Notes under the pieces: model-generated
The model's database searches: none
Seen by the model: the letters and a program-made list of their open reading frames with translations, nothing else
What the model was told of the DNA's origin: nothing
Assembly (NCBI RefSeq): GCF_036541405.1
Contig: NZ_JAZHFS010000021.1
Coordinates: 26,608 to 90,607, forward strand
Reading direction: 5' to 3'
Origin: Clostridium_AD frigoriphilum
Lineage (GTDB): Bacteria > Bacillota > Clostridia > Clostridiales > Clostridiaceae
Length of the DNA: 64,000 nucleotides
In this document: in pieces, positions 1 to 8,409 of the stretch
Layout of the letters: every line of letters starts with the position of its first letter
How positions within the stretch are numbered: the first letter of the stretch is position 1
Position numbers and translations under genes: made by a program

Positions 1-1848
1 ATAAACAATACTTGCAAAACTAGAATCAATAACATTTGCTCCATTTTTAGTTGAAATAGTCCAAGCTGCAATGTCAGGGATTATTTCATCGCCTTTATTG
101 TCTTTCACACTTATAACTCTGTAAACAGGATCAGTAGCACTTGCTATTATAGTATTATCTACAATATTATTTCCAAGTTCAATAGAATTAAGCGTCGTAA
201 CTTCTGCGTTCACTGCTAAATCATAAGTTGCAACAGCATCCTTAACACTTATTCTTACTGTATAACCTCCTGCTTCACTTGCATTAAATCTTAATGCTTT
301 AACTGGTGATGTTGTAGCTACTTGTCCATCTTTATCTAATTTTTCCACTTTAATATTGTCAGATAATACTCCAGCCTTGTAAACTGCTGCAGTAACATTA
401 TCACCGCTTACATCTATAATTTCATTATGCATATTCCTTATAACCACGTTTGCTGCAAGTTTTGTGTTAACTTTAAGTGTTGGTATTATTATTGGATCAA
501 TAATTGTTGCAACTCCATTTACAGTTGTTGTAACATCAAATTTTGTTGCCTTTACAGTAGTCTCTGCATCAAATGACGTTCCTACATATGGAGTAACTTC
601 ATACGTACCAGCTTTTATAGTTTTAGCACTGATTACTATATCGTTTTTGTCAGTTCCGCTTCCACCCCTAAGTGATGCTATAGGTGTTATGTCAGTGGCA
701 AGTGTGCCACTAGTTTTAGCACTTATGTTGAATTTAACCATATCTGGTGTTAAAAGAGCACCATCATTTTGGGTTATTTTATTATACTTAATGTCTTGGT
801 TATTAAATGAAGTCACTGGATTTTCTGAAGTTAATTTAATTGTTGTAAGTTTAGTTACTCCAACCTCAACCGTATAAGTTGCCTTATTACCATTTAAAAC
901 ATTATAAGCAGTTATAGTTATTGTACCTGCTTTTATAGCTTTAAAATTAACTGTATTTCCAGTTTTATCTAATGTTAACTTTCCACTATTTAATTCTGAA
1001 GTACTATCAAGTAAATCTCCACCCTTATCAACTATCCATCTTAATTTGTTAACTGATAAATCTGCTGGATTATTGTATTGATCTCTCACATCAGCTTTTA
1101 ATGTAACTGCTGCATCTCCTATGGAAACAATATCCGCTGATGCACTTACAGCTATTATTGATTGAGGCGCTACTGTCAAATCCTTTGCTACTGTATAACT
1201 AGTACTTTTTGAAGACAATACTTTAGCAGTAGTGGATGTTGCAGTTCTATCAAACTTTTGGATCATTATAACTACAAGATCATTTTCAGCTATTTTTTTG
1301 TTTATTGTTATTTTTGCCATATTATTAACAGTATCTAATGTTGTTTCGCTCTGGCTTAAAGGCATTCCATTCACTGTTGCTGTTATTTTATATGTAGAAT
1401 CTGTTACTATATCAAAAGCTTCTCCATATTGATCAACTGCTGTTAAATAAACAACATTAGATGAATTTGTGATTGCATTTGTTATGTTTGTAAATGTTTT
1501 TGGATAAGGTGTTTCCTTAATAGCTGGTAAACTTGTATCTGCAGCATCAAAATTTACTGTTCCAGTAGCATTCTTATAAACTACAGACGGTATAATACTT
1601 GCCTCAATCACTAACCCTGTAATATTATCTCTCCAGTCGCCGTCAAAATCTTTAACATATACCTCTCCACCTGCGGTTACTGCATTAGCGATTTCATCAG
1701 AATTGCGAGCATCATTAGCATAAGCTAAATCAAAAGCTTTGTTTCCTATAACAACGGTGCCGTTGTCCATTGCTGCAAAGGCAGTGAAAGATGTCGATCC
1801 TGCTATCATTAAAGCAGCAAGAGCTGAACTTGTAATTTTCTTATTCAT
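1..1848 (-). CDS. Secreted Ig-like surface protein with N-terminal module A (C-terminus beyond window)
   Basis: The reading frame is open from an ATG at 1848 to the first base of the window (616 codons) and has no stop, so the C-terminus is outside. The first 25 or so residues form a signal peptide (MNKK, hydrophobic core, AFAA). It is followed by module A (GTVVIGNKAFDLAYAND ... GGEVYVKDFDGDW, about residues 29-75), nearly the same as in the protein at 49177-50118. The rest is a series of beta-rich Thr/Val/Asn-rich segments resembling bacterial Ig-like domains, for example DQYGEAFDI and DQYNNPADL, the 'DQYGN' signature of Big-type domains. A surface or matrix role is inferred from the signal peptide and domains only. 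No catalytic motif or sortase signal is visible in the part present. Confidence 0.8.
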   Translation of the reverse strand, partial: MNKKITSSALAALMIAGSTSFTAFAAMDNGTVVIGNKAFDLAYANDARNSDEIANAVTAGGEVYVKDFDGDWRDNITGLVIEASIIPSVVYKNATGTVNFDAADTSLPAIKETPYPKTFTNITNAITNSSNVVYLTAVDQYGEAFDIVTDSTYKITATVNGMPLSQSETTLDTVNNMAKITINKKIAENDLVVIMIQKFDRTATSTTAKVLSSKSTSYTVAKDLTVAPQSIIAVSASADIVSIGDAAVTLKADVRDQYNNPADLSVNKLRWIVDKGGDLLDSTSELNSGKLTLDKTGNTVNFKAIKAGTITITAYNVLNGNKATYTVEVGVTKLTTIKLTSENPVTSFNNQDIKYNKITQNDGALLTPDMVKFNISAKTSGTLATDITPIASLRGGSGTDKNDIVISAKTIKAGTYEVTPYVGTSFDAETTVKATKFDVTTTVNGVATIIDPIIIPTLKVNTKLAANVVIRNMHNEIIDVSGDNVTAAVYKAGVLSDNIKVEKLDKDGQVATTSPVKALRFNASEAGGYTVRISVKDAVATYDLAVNAEVTTLNSIELGNNIVDNTIIASATDPVYRVISVKDNKGDEIIPDIAAWTISTKNGANVIDSSFASIVY

Positions 1849-2060
1849 ATATTTATGCCTCCATTAATTTAGGTTTAGTTTTTAAATATAATCTTCCTTA
1901 ATCACCATTGATTAAAGTATATTTTATGTTTTGCGTTATACACTTATATAACGCTTGTCCTAACCGTATAGTTGCATATTTTCAGAATGTTTTTTTACAA
2001 AGTCAACCCTTTGAGTTAAATCATCTCCTGTGGAGTTGCAATATTAATGATATTCTCCCC

Positions 2061-3083
2061 TTACAATAGGTAGATTAAATAATAAAAATTTATTAATGGA
2101 AAGTTAATCATTTTTTGTGTAGAAGAGCTAAGAGTTGAAGGCCAATCGCCATACCATCTGTAGCCTATCCTTCTTTCCTGTTCAATCTCAGCAAGATTAT
2201 ACTTTACTTCTCCCAAACGATTAGCAAATATTGGCTTGTTAGTTTCTAATTCGTAAAACCGAGCCCATATAGGAGGGGTACTAAAATCATGTACAACCGT
2301 TACATCTCCGTTTGCTTTTACTACATTGATTCCAGTAATCTTAACCGTTTCGAACCAATTCTGTGCAGCTGTTATGGAAGCTGTTATTGCAGTAGTAGCA
2401 TTTCTAGTCTTTAAGAATTTTACAATAGATACACTTTCCTTAGAGCAAAGTGAAGCAAGTTCATATGCTCTTGCAGATGTTGGTTTTAGAGTCGTTTTGT
2501 CATGTTGCTGACACCAAGCCTGCAAAGTTGTTCCACTCTTATACTGAGAATTCAATAAACAATCTACACCTTTTGTAACTGCTGTTTTACATTTATCAGC
2601 CAAGTCATTGTCTATAAATGTAAAATCTCCTGTTTTCTTTGAGACTTCATCTAAACAAATCATTACGTTAATCATTGCATCGTCATTATACGTAATTGCT
2701 TGATGATAACCCGAACCACCATAAATCTGTGGCCATCCACCATTAGCATACTGCATAGTTAACAAAAAATTGATTCCTTTTATACAAGCAGCTTTATAAT
2801 CACTCTTGCTTGTATCATCTTTATACGCTTTTGCCAATCTTTCTATTTCTGTATAAGTAGCTTTGTTGTCAATGGTTGATTTTGCCCAGTCTCCTTTAGT
2901 TTCAGTATAATCTTTCCTCCAACCTCCATCAGTTAGCTGGTTGCTCACAATCTCTTGCATACTTGCTGTAGTACCTGAGGCATCTCCCATAGCGAAAGCC
3001 GTAGATGACATCATCACTGTTCCCAAAACACCCAGGATGAAAACTACAACTAAAGACACACAATTTCTTTTTGTTTTTAACAT
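2061..3083 (-). CDS. pelA: Secreted pectate lyase, polysaccharide lyase family 10
   Basis: Predicted to cleave polygalacturonate by beta-elimination outside the cell. It has a signal peptide (hydrophobic stretch ending STAFA). The body matches PL10: repeated helical GGW motifs (DGGWRKD, NGGWPQIYGG), ITYNDDAM with the acidic residues that bind calcium in this family, QAWCQQHD, TSARAYELASL, and the C-terminal block PPIWARFYELETNKPIF ... GYRWYGDWP. The 340-residue length fits a single catalytic domain. The last 20 or so residues (after YGDWPSTL) do not look like the usual family ending, so a small 3' frameshift or exchange is possible. It stands alone, between an Ig-like protein and an unknown secreted protein. 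Confidence 0.88.
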   Translation of the reverse strand: MLKTKRNCVSLVVVFILGVLGTVMMSSTAFAMGDASGTTASMQEIVSNQLTDGGWRKDYTETKGDWAKSTIDNKATYTEIERLAKAYKDDTSKSDYKAACIKGINFLLTMQYANGGWPQIYGGSGYHQAITYNDDAMINVMICLDEVSKKTGDFTFIDNDLADKCKTAVTKGVDCLLNSQYKSGTTLQAWCQQHDKTTLKPTSARAYELASLCSKESVSIVKFLKTRNATTAITASITAAQNWFETVKITGINVVKANGDVTVVHDFSTPPIWARFYELETNKPIFANRLGEVKYNLAEIEQERRIGYRWYGDWPSTLSSSTQKMINFPLINFYYLIYLL

Positions 3084-3253
3084 ACTTTTACTCTCCTCCC
3101 CACCTTCATATAGTGGAATTTTATATAGCTTATCTGCAAATTAATTGAGTTTTAAAATTTTCCACATGTAAAGGTTATCAAACAGAATTGTAGATGTCAA
3201 TACCATTTTATATATTTCTATACATATAATGAATATATTGTAATGTCAGCAAA

Positions 3254-3281
3254 ATAAACTAAGATATTTGAGTAAGAAAAA
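3254..3281. repeat. 28-bp sequence repeated at 7129-7156
   Basis: This stretch (ATAAACTAAGATATTT then AGTAAGAAAAA) recurs with one difference at 7129-7156, where it spans the stop codon of the TcaA-like gene. Here it is intergenic and touches the terminator at 3277-3310. Confidence 0.6.
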
Positions 3282-3310
3282 GGCCATTGCTTTTATAGCA
3301 ATGGCTTTTT
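3277..3310 (-). terminator. Terminator for the gene at 3347-3949
   Basis: GCCATTGC pairs with GCAATGGC around a short loop, with A-runs on one side and T-runs on the other. It lies just downstream of the stop of the minus-strand gene that ends at 3347 and could work in both directions. Confidence 0.8.
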
Positions 3311-3346
3311 ACTAATAAACCCTAAAATACATAGTAACTTTATTTT

Positions 3347-3949
3347 TTATCTATTATACCACATTACATTATCTGTTAGTGTTTGCCATCCTCTGCAAGC
3401 CCAGTGATCCCAGCCTCTACGGCCATCGTTTCTAAAGAAAGATCCTTTAGGCTGGTTTTTATCGAAAACCCAAACTCCGTATGTAGTTCCATCAAATTGG
3501 TAACCAGCATACATTTTCACACCAGAAAGTCTATATTTATAGTTTTGTGATAAGTCCATAACCACTACATTGTATCTACCACCAGCTGCATAGAAGGTTG
3601 TTTCCATTAAATTTTTGCAAAAAGCAGCTCTTTGTCCATTGAAGTTGTTCCTGCTTATTGATGCTGCTATTTTATTAGCAATACCTAATACATCAACGTT
3701 TACATTAAAATTTACACCAGGAGCCCAAGCCTTGCTTTCTGCAAGCATATCACCTACACTAGTATCGTACTTTTTAGCATCATTATCGTTAGCAATACTA
3801 GTTTCAATCCCATTTGAAATTGTATTAGTAATACTAGTAGTAGCACTAGTACTACTAGCTGCATAAGCAGCAACTGGTGTAAGTAGAGTACCTGCAATCA
3901 TTCCTAAAGATAAACATACAGTAACAACTTTCATTTTAATTTTTTTCAT
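3347..3949 (-). CDS. Unknown secreted protein
   Basis: Not recognised. It is 200 residues with a clear signal peptide (MKKIKMK, hydrophobic core, AAYAAS) and an AGGAGG-type ribosome binding site. The mature protein begins with a Ser/Thr-rich linker, then a region with NVNVDVLGIANKIA and a C-terminal part rich in aromatic residues and glycine (YAGYQFDGTTYGVW, GWDHWACRGWQ). Two cysteines could form a disulfide. No catalytic signature was identified. It is divergent from the phytase gene, and the shared upstream region holds two similar near-palindromic elements and a hairpin, so regulated expression is likely. Confidence 0.65.
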   Translation of the reverse strand: MKKIKMKVVTVCLSLGMIAGTLLTPVAAYAASSTSATTSITNTISNGIETSIANDNDAKKYDTSVGDMLAESKAWAPGVNFNVNVDVLGIANKIAASISRNNFNGQRAAFCKNLMETTFYAAGGRYNVVVMDLSQNYKYRLSGVKMYAGYQFDGTTYGVWVFDKNQPKGSFFRNDGRRGWDHWACRGWQTLTDNVMWYNR

Positions 3950-3971
3950 TTTAAATCCTCCTTCATTAATT

Positions 3972-3990
3972 GTGATAGGGTAACCACTAT
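3972..3990. promoter_or_regulatory. Operator-like near-palindrome, copy 1
   Basis: GATAG and CTATC arms flank a GGTAACC core directly upstream of the gene at 3949. A similar 19-bp sequence (15 of 19 bases) is at 4113-4131. Two spaced copies between divergent genes suggest a repressor or activator site; no regulator is known. Confidence 0.4.
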
Positions 3991-4112
3991 CTTTTAAATC
4001 CTTAAGGGTTGTCCCTTTATTAATATCATCTTATAAAAAAATACAATAAAACACAATAGAAAAAGCATTAACAGTCCATTTTCGGTCATGAAAACACATT
4101 TAAACCCTAAAT

Positions 4113-4131
4113 GTGATAAAGTAGTCACTAT
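4113..4131. promoter_or_regulatory. Operator-like near-palindrome, copy 2
   Basis: This copy reads GTGATA ... CACTAT with GTGA/TCAC arms, in the same orientation as copy 1 and 141 bp away. The outer bases are conserved and the inner ones vary. Confidence 0.4.
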
Positions 4132-4164
4132 TTATGTTTTGTCAGCTGTCCTTGCTTTACATGC

Positions 4165-4200
4165 AAAAGAGCTCATGCTATCGCTAGCATAAGCTCTTTT
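4165..4200 (+). terminator. Hairpin with T-run in a divergent intergenic region
   Basis: AAAAGAGCT-ATGCT pairs with AGCAT-AGCTCTTTT, with one mismatch. It looks like an intrinsic terminator, but no plus-strand gene precedes it, so it may act as a leader attenuator for the phytase gene or mark a lost gene. The 3950-4311 interval holds only this and the two operator-like elements. Confidence 0.5.
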
Positions 4201-4311
4201 TAAATATCTTTTATTTTTATATTTTTCTTTTTATGGTAATATTGTATATTATAATCAACTATATCTAAATGAATAAGAACACATTCTAAGACAAAAATGG
4301 AGTTGTTGATA

Positions 4312-5292
4312 ATGAACAAAAACTTAAAATCTTTATTAATGATAACAGTTATTACAGGATTATTAGTAGGCTCATATTGTTTACAACGAGGAACATTTAA
4401 TAATATTGCTTTAGACTCTACTAAGACTCAAGTTTCACAAAATAATACCAACGTAAAGTTAGTAATAGATAAAGATAATCAAAACGTATTACCTAAAAAC
4501 TTCAGAATGTCAAATGATCCAATTGACAAGCAATCAGCTGGTAATGTTAATTTAAAAGGATTAGCAAACTTGAACGAATCAGGTAGTGGTTCTCTTAGTG
4601 AGAACGGCCTCAAAATGATAAAAGACAAATTTAAAGCTAATAAAAATATCAAAAATATCATAGATGTAGATTTAAGACAAGAAGCTCATGGTTTTGTTGA
4701 AGGAATGTCTATAAGTTGGTTTGGTGAAAAAGACCAAGCTAATATAAATAAAAAAAGCTATGATATTATAAAAGATGAAAAAGCTAAATTAGAAAAAATC
4801 AAAAAAGATAAATATGTCGCCTTTGATAAACTTAAGGAGGGTAAGTCCGTTAATACGATTCCTGAAATTATAAACCCTAAAAAAGTTCAGACAGAAAGAG
4901 AATTAGCCCAGTCTCAAAAAATACACTATTTAAGACTTACTATATCCGACCACTTAAAACCTAAAGATGATCAAGTAGATTTATTTGTAAAAGAGACAAA
5001 AAAGATATCTACTAATGATACTTGGCTTCATTTTCACTGTAGAGGTGGGGTAGGAAGAACTACTACTTTTATGGCTATGTATGATATGATGAATAATGCA
5101 AAACAAGTAAGTTTTGAAGATATAATTCAGCGTCAAGTATTGATAGGAGGATCTGATATATTAAAGAAAGACGCTGAAGGAAAGAAAATCGGAGATGAAA
5201 ACAGAACTGATTTTTTAAAACAATTCTACCAATATAGTAAACAAAATAATGATAACTTTAAAACATCTTGGAGTGACTGGCGCCATAAATGA
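4312..5292 (+). CDS. Secreted or anchored PTP-like phytase (myo-inositol polyphosphate phosphatase)
   Basis: It removes phosphates from inositol polyphosphates by the cysteine-dependent phosphatase mechanism. The active-site loop HCRGGVGRTT fits the CX5R motif. The family-typical DLRQEAHGFVEGMSISW strand and the general-acid segment ISDHLKP are both present. An N-terminal hydrophobic segment (about residues 5-22) would export or anchor it. There is no perfect lipobox. The ATG at 4312 is chosen because GGAG sits 9 bases upstream; an ATG at 4297 is in frame but lacks such a site. It is a single gene, divergent from an unknown secreted protein. A role in phosphate scavenging from plant material is an inference that fits the pectate lyase nearby. 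Confidence 0.83.
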   Translation: MNKNLKSLLMITVITGLLVGSYCLQRGTFNNIALDSTKTQVSQNNTNVKLVIDKDNQNVLPKNFRMSNDPIDKQSAGNVNLKGLANLNESGSGSLSENGLKMIKDKFKANKNIKNIIDVDLRQEAHGFVEGMSISWFGEKDQANINKKSYDIIKDEKAKLEKIKKDKYVAFDKLKEGKSVNTIPEIINPKKVQTERELAQSQKIHYLRLTISDHLKPKDDQVDLFVKETKKISTNDTWLHFHCRGGVGRTTTFMAMYDMMNNAKQVSFEDIIQRQVLIGGSDILKKDAEGKKIGDENRTDFLKQFYQYSKQNNDNFKTSWSDWRHK

Positions 5293-5324
5293 AAATCCAC
5301 AACAATTTTATATAGCAATCGAGC

Positions 5325-5450
5325 AAAAGTACCCCCTTTAGCAGCTATAACAGCATTATAACTCATATTCTTAACACTTATGCTTGAGCTACTCGCATTC
5401 CACATATTACTATTGGACTGATTAGCTGGTTGAGTCCATGATAATGTCCA
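5325..5450 (-). pseudogene. Remnant of a family 2 carbohydrate-binding module
   Basis: A minus-strand frame reads WTLSWTQPANQSNSNMWN ... SVKNMSYNAVIAA then GGTF. This matches the CBM2 pattern (W-T-x-S ... N-x-W-N ... V-x-N-x-S-Y-N-x-x-I-A-x-GG-x-F). There is no start, no upstream catalytic domain, and the reading becomes unrelated after GGTF. It is read as the decayed end of a secreted glycanase gene. Confidence 0.5.
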
Positions 5451-5476
5451 AAACCTTTAATATACCTATCTACACA
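5438..5476 (-). pseudogene. Fragment of a LacI-family regulator
   Basis: The frame reads VDRYIKGFGHYHG, like VDRYIKGFEDYPG in the rbsR gene (7296-8294), and the DNA is similar over about 35 bases (near 7825-7858). It abuts one copy of the intergenic palindrome repeat, as the end of rbsR also does, which suggests a recombination scar. Confidence 0.4.
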
Positions 5477-5500
5477 TGCCACTTTCCACGTGGGTGGCAC
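5477..5500. repeat. Intergenic palindromic repeat, copy A
   Basis: TGCCAC and GTGGCA arms enclose a CCACGTGG core. Four nearly identical 24-bp copies occur in the window (also 7270, 15795 and 31088). This copy is next to gene remnants. Confidence 0.75.
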
Positions 5501-5709
5501 GTTGTTTTTTTGGGTATTCTTGCCATTATTAAGCAGATATAGTAAAATGATAATACTTGATGCGTTATCTTTAGACTTAATGGGAATAAATGCTGAATGG
5601 AATTAAACATTTACCAACAGATGTATATACTACTTCTGCAGTGACTATACCATATTTTGCTAAGAGTGCTCCATTGAGTACAACTACAACAATTATAGGG
5701 GGACTTAAA

Positions 5710-7137
5710 TTGAATTTTTGCACTAAATGCGGCAACAAAATTATAGATGGAACACATTTTTGTACTAGCTGCGGTAATGATTTACGAGAAGGATCAACCA
5801 TTGAAACTGAATCAGACCATAACATCGATTTAGATACTGTTAATCCAGAATTAGATTATGATATGGATTTAATTACAACTAAACCTGGCGACAATGCTAC
5901 ATCCCATTTGAAATTTTCAAAGAAAACAAAAATATTCATGTCAATATCCATAGTTTTAATAATATTAATAGTTATCATTGTTAACATTGGTAATTCTTTA
6001 TCCGATCCTAGTAAAATAGTAAAAAGATTTGAGAAAGATATATCTTCAAATAATGCTTCTGATTTAGCAAGTATATTATATTGTAATGATTCTAGACTTA
6101 AAGTAGATAGTAAAAGTATTTCGCCTTTATTAGCTTACTTTAAAAGCAATCCTACATATTATGATAAAGTTGATCAAGATTTAAAAAACAATGCTTATAA
6201 TCCTAAGGATATTGATATCATAAAGTTGGTAAATACATTAACTTTATCTAGTGACGGAAAAACCTTTCTTATTTTCCCTAAATATAAGATATATATTAAA
6301 CCATCTTTTATTGCTGTAACAGCACCAGTTAAAGGTGTTACTTTTTCAATTAACAATACTAATATAGGTGAAAGTGATTCTGACAACTCCACCAAGGAAT
6401 TCGGACCATACATTCCCGGCGCTTATACAATTTTAGCTAATTACAAAAACTCATATGTTAGTTCAAGTACTACTTATCCTTTGGATCTTGTAACGGCTGA
6501 TAACAATATAGCAAAAGTAAATGTATTGGAAGATATGAAATACATAAACATATCTTCAGATACTAATTATAACGATGCTGAAGTTTTTGTTAATGGAAAA
6601 AATGTTAATGTTAAGGTTAAAGATGCTACACATTTTGGACCTATAAACAATTCCTCACAAATATATGCAACATTGGCACAAGGGGGTAAAAAACTTACAA
6701 GTAAAAACTACAAAGGTTCAAGTTTTGACACTGATCTTGCTTTAAGTTTTGAAGAAGCTAGCAGTGAATTAACTAATGTTAAAGATAAACTAAATATTCT
6801 TTTATCACAATATAATTACGCTTTTGTAGATGCTATTAATAATAATAATCCTGCAGCAATTAATAGTTATGTTGCTTCAGGAAGTCAGTTATATAAACTT
6901 CAAGAAGGATATATACTTAGTACAGCTAAATCAGGAATACAAGAAACTTTCATTTCTTCCTATATTACTAACTTCAACAGCATTAGCGATGATAATAAAT
7001 CAGGAAGTTTTACATCTTCAGAATCTTATATTATATATAGCAAAGATGGTCTAAGTACTCCTAGGACTCAAAGTTATGTATATGGATTTCAATATAATGA
7101 TGCCTCCCAGACATATCAACTTACAAGCATAAACTAA
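5710..7137 (+). CDS. TcaA/YvbJ-like zinc-ribbon membrane protein
   Basis: Starts at TTG 5710 (giving MNFCTKCGNKI), 6-7 bases after GGGGGA. An open frame runs further upstream from 5590, but its sequence does not look coding. A cytoplasmic zinc ribbon (CTKCGNK ... CTSCGN, residues 4-24) is followed by an acidic linker, one membrane segment (FMSISIVLIILIVIIVNIG, about residues 78-97) and a large extracellular part with several beta-rich repeats. The part beginning PSKIVKRFEKDISSNN resembles the TcaA domains that in staphylococci affect glycopeptide sensitivity and wall stress. Function here is inferred from family only. It is convergent with rbsR and separated from it by a strong terminator. 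Confidence 0.72.
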   Translation: MNFCTKCGNKIIDGTHFCTSCGNDLREGSTIETESDHNIDLDTVNPELDYDMDLITTKPGDNATSHLKFSKKTKIFMSISIVLIILIVIIVNIGNSLSDPSKIVKRFEKDISSNNASDLASILYCNDSRLKVDSKSISPLLAYFKSNPTYYDKVDQDLKNNAYNPKDIDIIKLVNTLTLSSDGKTFLIFPKYKIYIKPSFIAVTAPVKGVTFSINNTNIGESDSDNSTKEFGPYIPGAYTILANYKNSYVSSSTTYPLDLVTADNNIAKVNVLEDMKYINISSDTNYNDAEVFVNGKNVNVKVKDATHFGPINNSSQIYATLAQGGKKLTSKNYKGSSFDTDLALSFEEASSELTNVKDKLNILLSQYNYAFVDAINNNNPAAINSYVASGSQLYKLQEGYILSTAKSGIQETFISSYITNFNSISDDNKSGSFTSSESYIIYSKDGLSTPRTQSYVYGFQYNDASQTYQLTSIN

Positions 7138-7156
7138 GATATTTAAGTAAGAAAAA
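7129..7156. repeat. 28-bp sequence repeated at 3254-3281
   Basis: It overlaps the stop of the TcaA-like gene and differs from the copy at 3254-3281 at one base. The other copy may be the scar of a lost paralogue's 3' end. Confidence 0.6.
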
Positions 7157-7215
7157 TGTTTCTCATATATGAAAATAAATGAAACGAATTAATCATTAAA
7201 TTGGTTTAAAAAAAG

Positions 7216-7251
7216 GAAGATGTTTGGAATAAATTTATTCCAAACATCTTC
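7216..7251. terminator. Bidirectional terminator between tcaA-like gene and rbs operon
   Basis: A perfect 36-bp palindrome (GAAGATGTTTGGAATAAA and its complement) is preceded by an A-run and followed by a T-run. It lies between convergent genes. Confidence 0.9.
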
Positions 7252-7269
7252 TTTTTCATTATACCCACG

Positions 7270-7293
7270 TGCCACTTGCCATGTGGATGGCAC
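7270..7293. repeat. Intergenic palindromic repeat, copy B
   Basis: TGCCACTTGCCATG then TGGATGGCAC. It ends 3 bases from the stop codon of rbsR, in the same orientation as the other copies. Confidence 0.75.
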
Positions 7294-7295
7294 CG

Positions 7296-8294
7296 TTAAG
7301 TTGTTCCACGAACTATAATCCTAGGTGGAAAATGTATTTTTAAATTATCTATTGATTCTCCTTTTATAATATCTATTATTAGTTTACAGGCTTGCTCTCC
7401 CATACTATAAATAGGTTGTTGAATTGTTGTAAGTTCTGGTTCAATCATTTTAGATAATGTTATTCCATCAAAACCCATTATTACAATATCTTCAGGAATT
7501 TTGTATCCTCTTCTTTTAAGAGTTTTCATTCCCCCAATAGCCATTACATCATTAGAATAAAAAATAGCATCAACAGATTTACATTCATCAATTATATGAT
7601 TAGTTACTTCCATACCACCTTCTAAAGTAAAGGTGCTTTCAAAAATTAATGATTTATTATAAATCCCGTATTTAGTCATACTCTCTTTATATCCATCTAT
7701 TCTTTCTTTATATATAGTCATTTTCTTTGGTCCAGTTACAAATACTATATTTCTTTTGTTTTTACCATATAAGTATTCTACTCCACATTGTATTCCTTGT
7801 TTATTATCAAAATAAACACCAGGATAATCTTCAAACCCTTTAATATATCTATCTACAAATACAAATGGTATGTCATTTAATTTTAATAGATTTGCACTAT
7901 CCTCACTTTCTTGTCCTGGAATCAAAATTATCCCATCAATTAGTTTACTTATTAAGAGTTTTACATACCTCTTTTCTTTATTTGCATTATTATCTGAATT
8001 ACAGAGGAATACATTATACCCTAATTTATTTGCAAAATCTTCTATAGCTCTTGATAACTCTGAAAAGAATGGATTTAATATGTCTGGTATAATTATTGCA
8101 ATACTTCCAGACTTTTTAGTTTTTAAACCCCTAGCAACATTATTAGGAATATAACCGGTTTCTTCTATAACTTTATAAATCTTGTTTTTAGTTTCTTCAC
8201 TTATATTATCGGCCTTCTTATTAATAACCAAAGATACTGTGGTTTTTGAGACTCCTACTTTTTCTGCAATATCTTTCATTGTTATTTTATTCAT
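7296..8294 (-). CDS. rbsR: LacI-family ribose operon repressor
   Basis: A DNA-binding repressor expected to release its operator when ribose or a phosphorylated derivative is bound. The N-terminal LacI helix-turn-helix (ITMKDIAEKVGVSKTTVS, residues 4-21) and the hinge helix region are intact. The remaining 270 residues form the periplasmic-binding-like sensor (SGSIAIIIPDILNPFFSEL, YSNDVMAIGG, VMGFDG). It is the last gene of the rbs operon, 115 bp after rbsB. The palindrome at 13211-13239 in the operon promoter is the likely binding site. Length (332) is normal. Confidence 0.87.
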   Translation of the reverse strand: MNKITMKDIAEKVGVSKTTVSLVINKKADNISEETKNKIYKVIEETGYIPNNVARGLKTKKSGSIAIIIPDILNPFFSELSRAIEDFANKLGYNVFLCNSDNNANKEKRYVKLLISKLIDGIILIPGQESEDSANLLKLNDIPFVFVDRYIKGFEDYPGVYFDNKQGIQCGVEYLYGKNKRNIVFVTGPKKMTIYKERIDGYKESMTKYGIYNKSLIFESTFTLEGGMEVTNHIIDECKSVDAIFYSNDVMAIGGMKTLKRRGYKIPEDIVIMGFDGITLSKMIEPELTTIQQPIYSMGEQACKLIIDIIKGESIDNLKIHFPPRIIVRGTT

Positions 8295-8409
8295 TAGCTA
8301 ACTACCTCGATTCCTCATAGAGTATGCAACTATATAATCTTAACATTTCTAATCTATTTCAATTATATATTAATAATCTACAGTTTACCAATAGGCATTC
8401 TCATCATTT

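Noticed and set aside
464..1432. Plus-strand open frames at 464-877 and 1232-1432
   Set aside because: They are antisense to the continuous minus-strand surface-protein frame and lack start signals.
3950..4200. Riboswitch upstream of the phytase or the secreted-protein gene
   Set aside because: I compared with c-di-GMP and other common riboswitch cores from memory and saw no conserved core; only a simple hairpin is supported.
5590..5709. Upstream extension of the TcaA-like gene to an ATG at 5590
   Set aside because: The added 40 residues do not fit the family, which begins right at the zinc ribbon, and the strong GGGGGA site fits the TTG at 5710.
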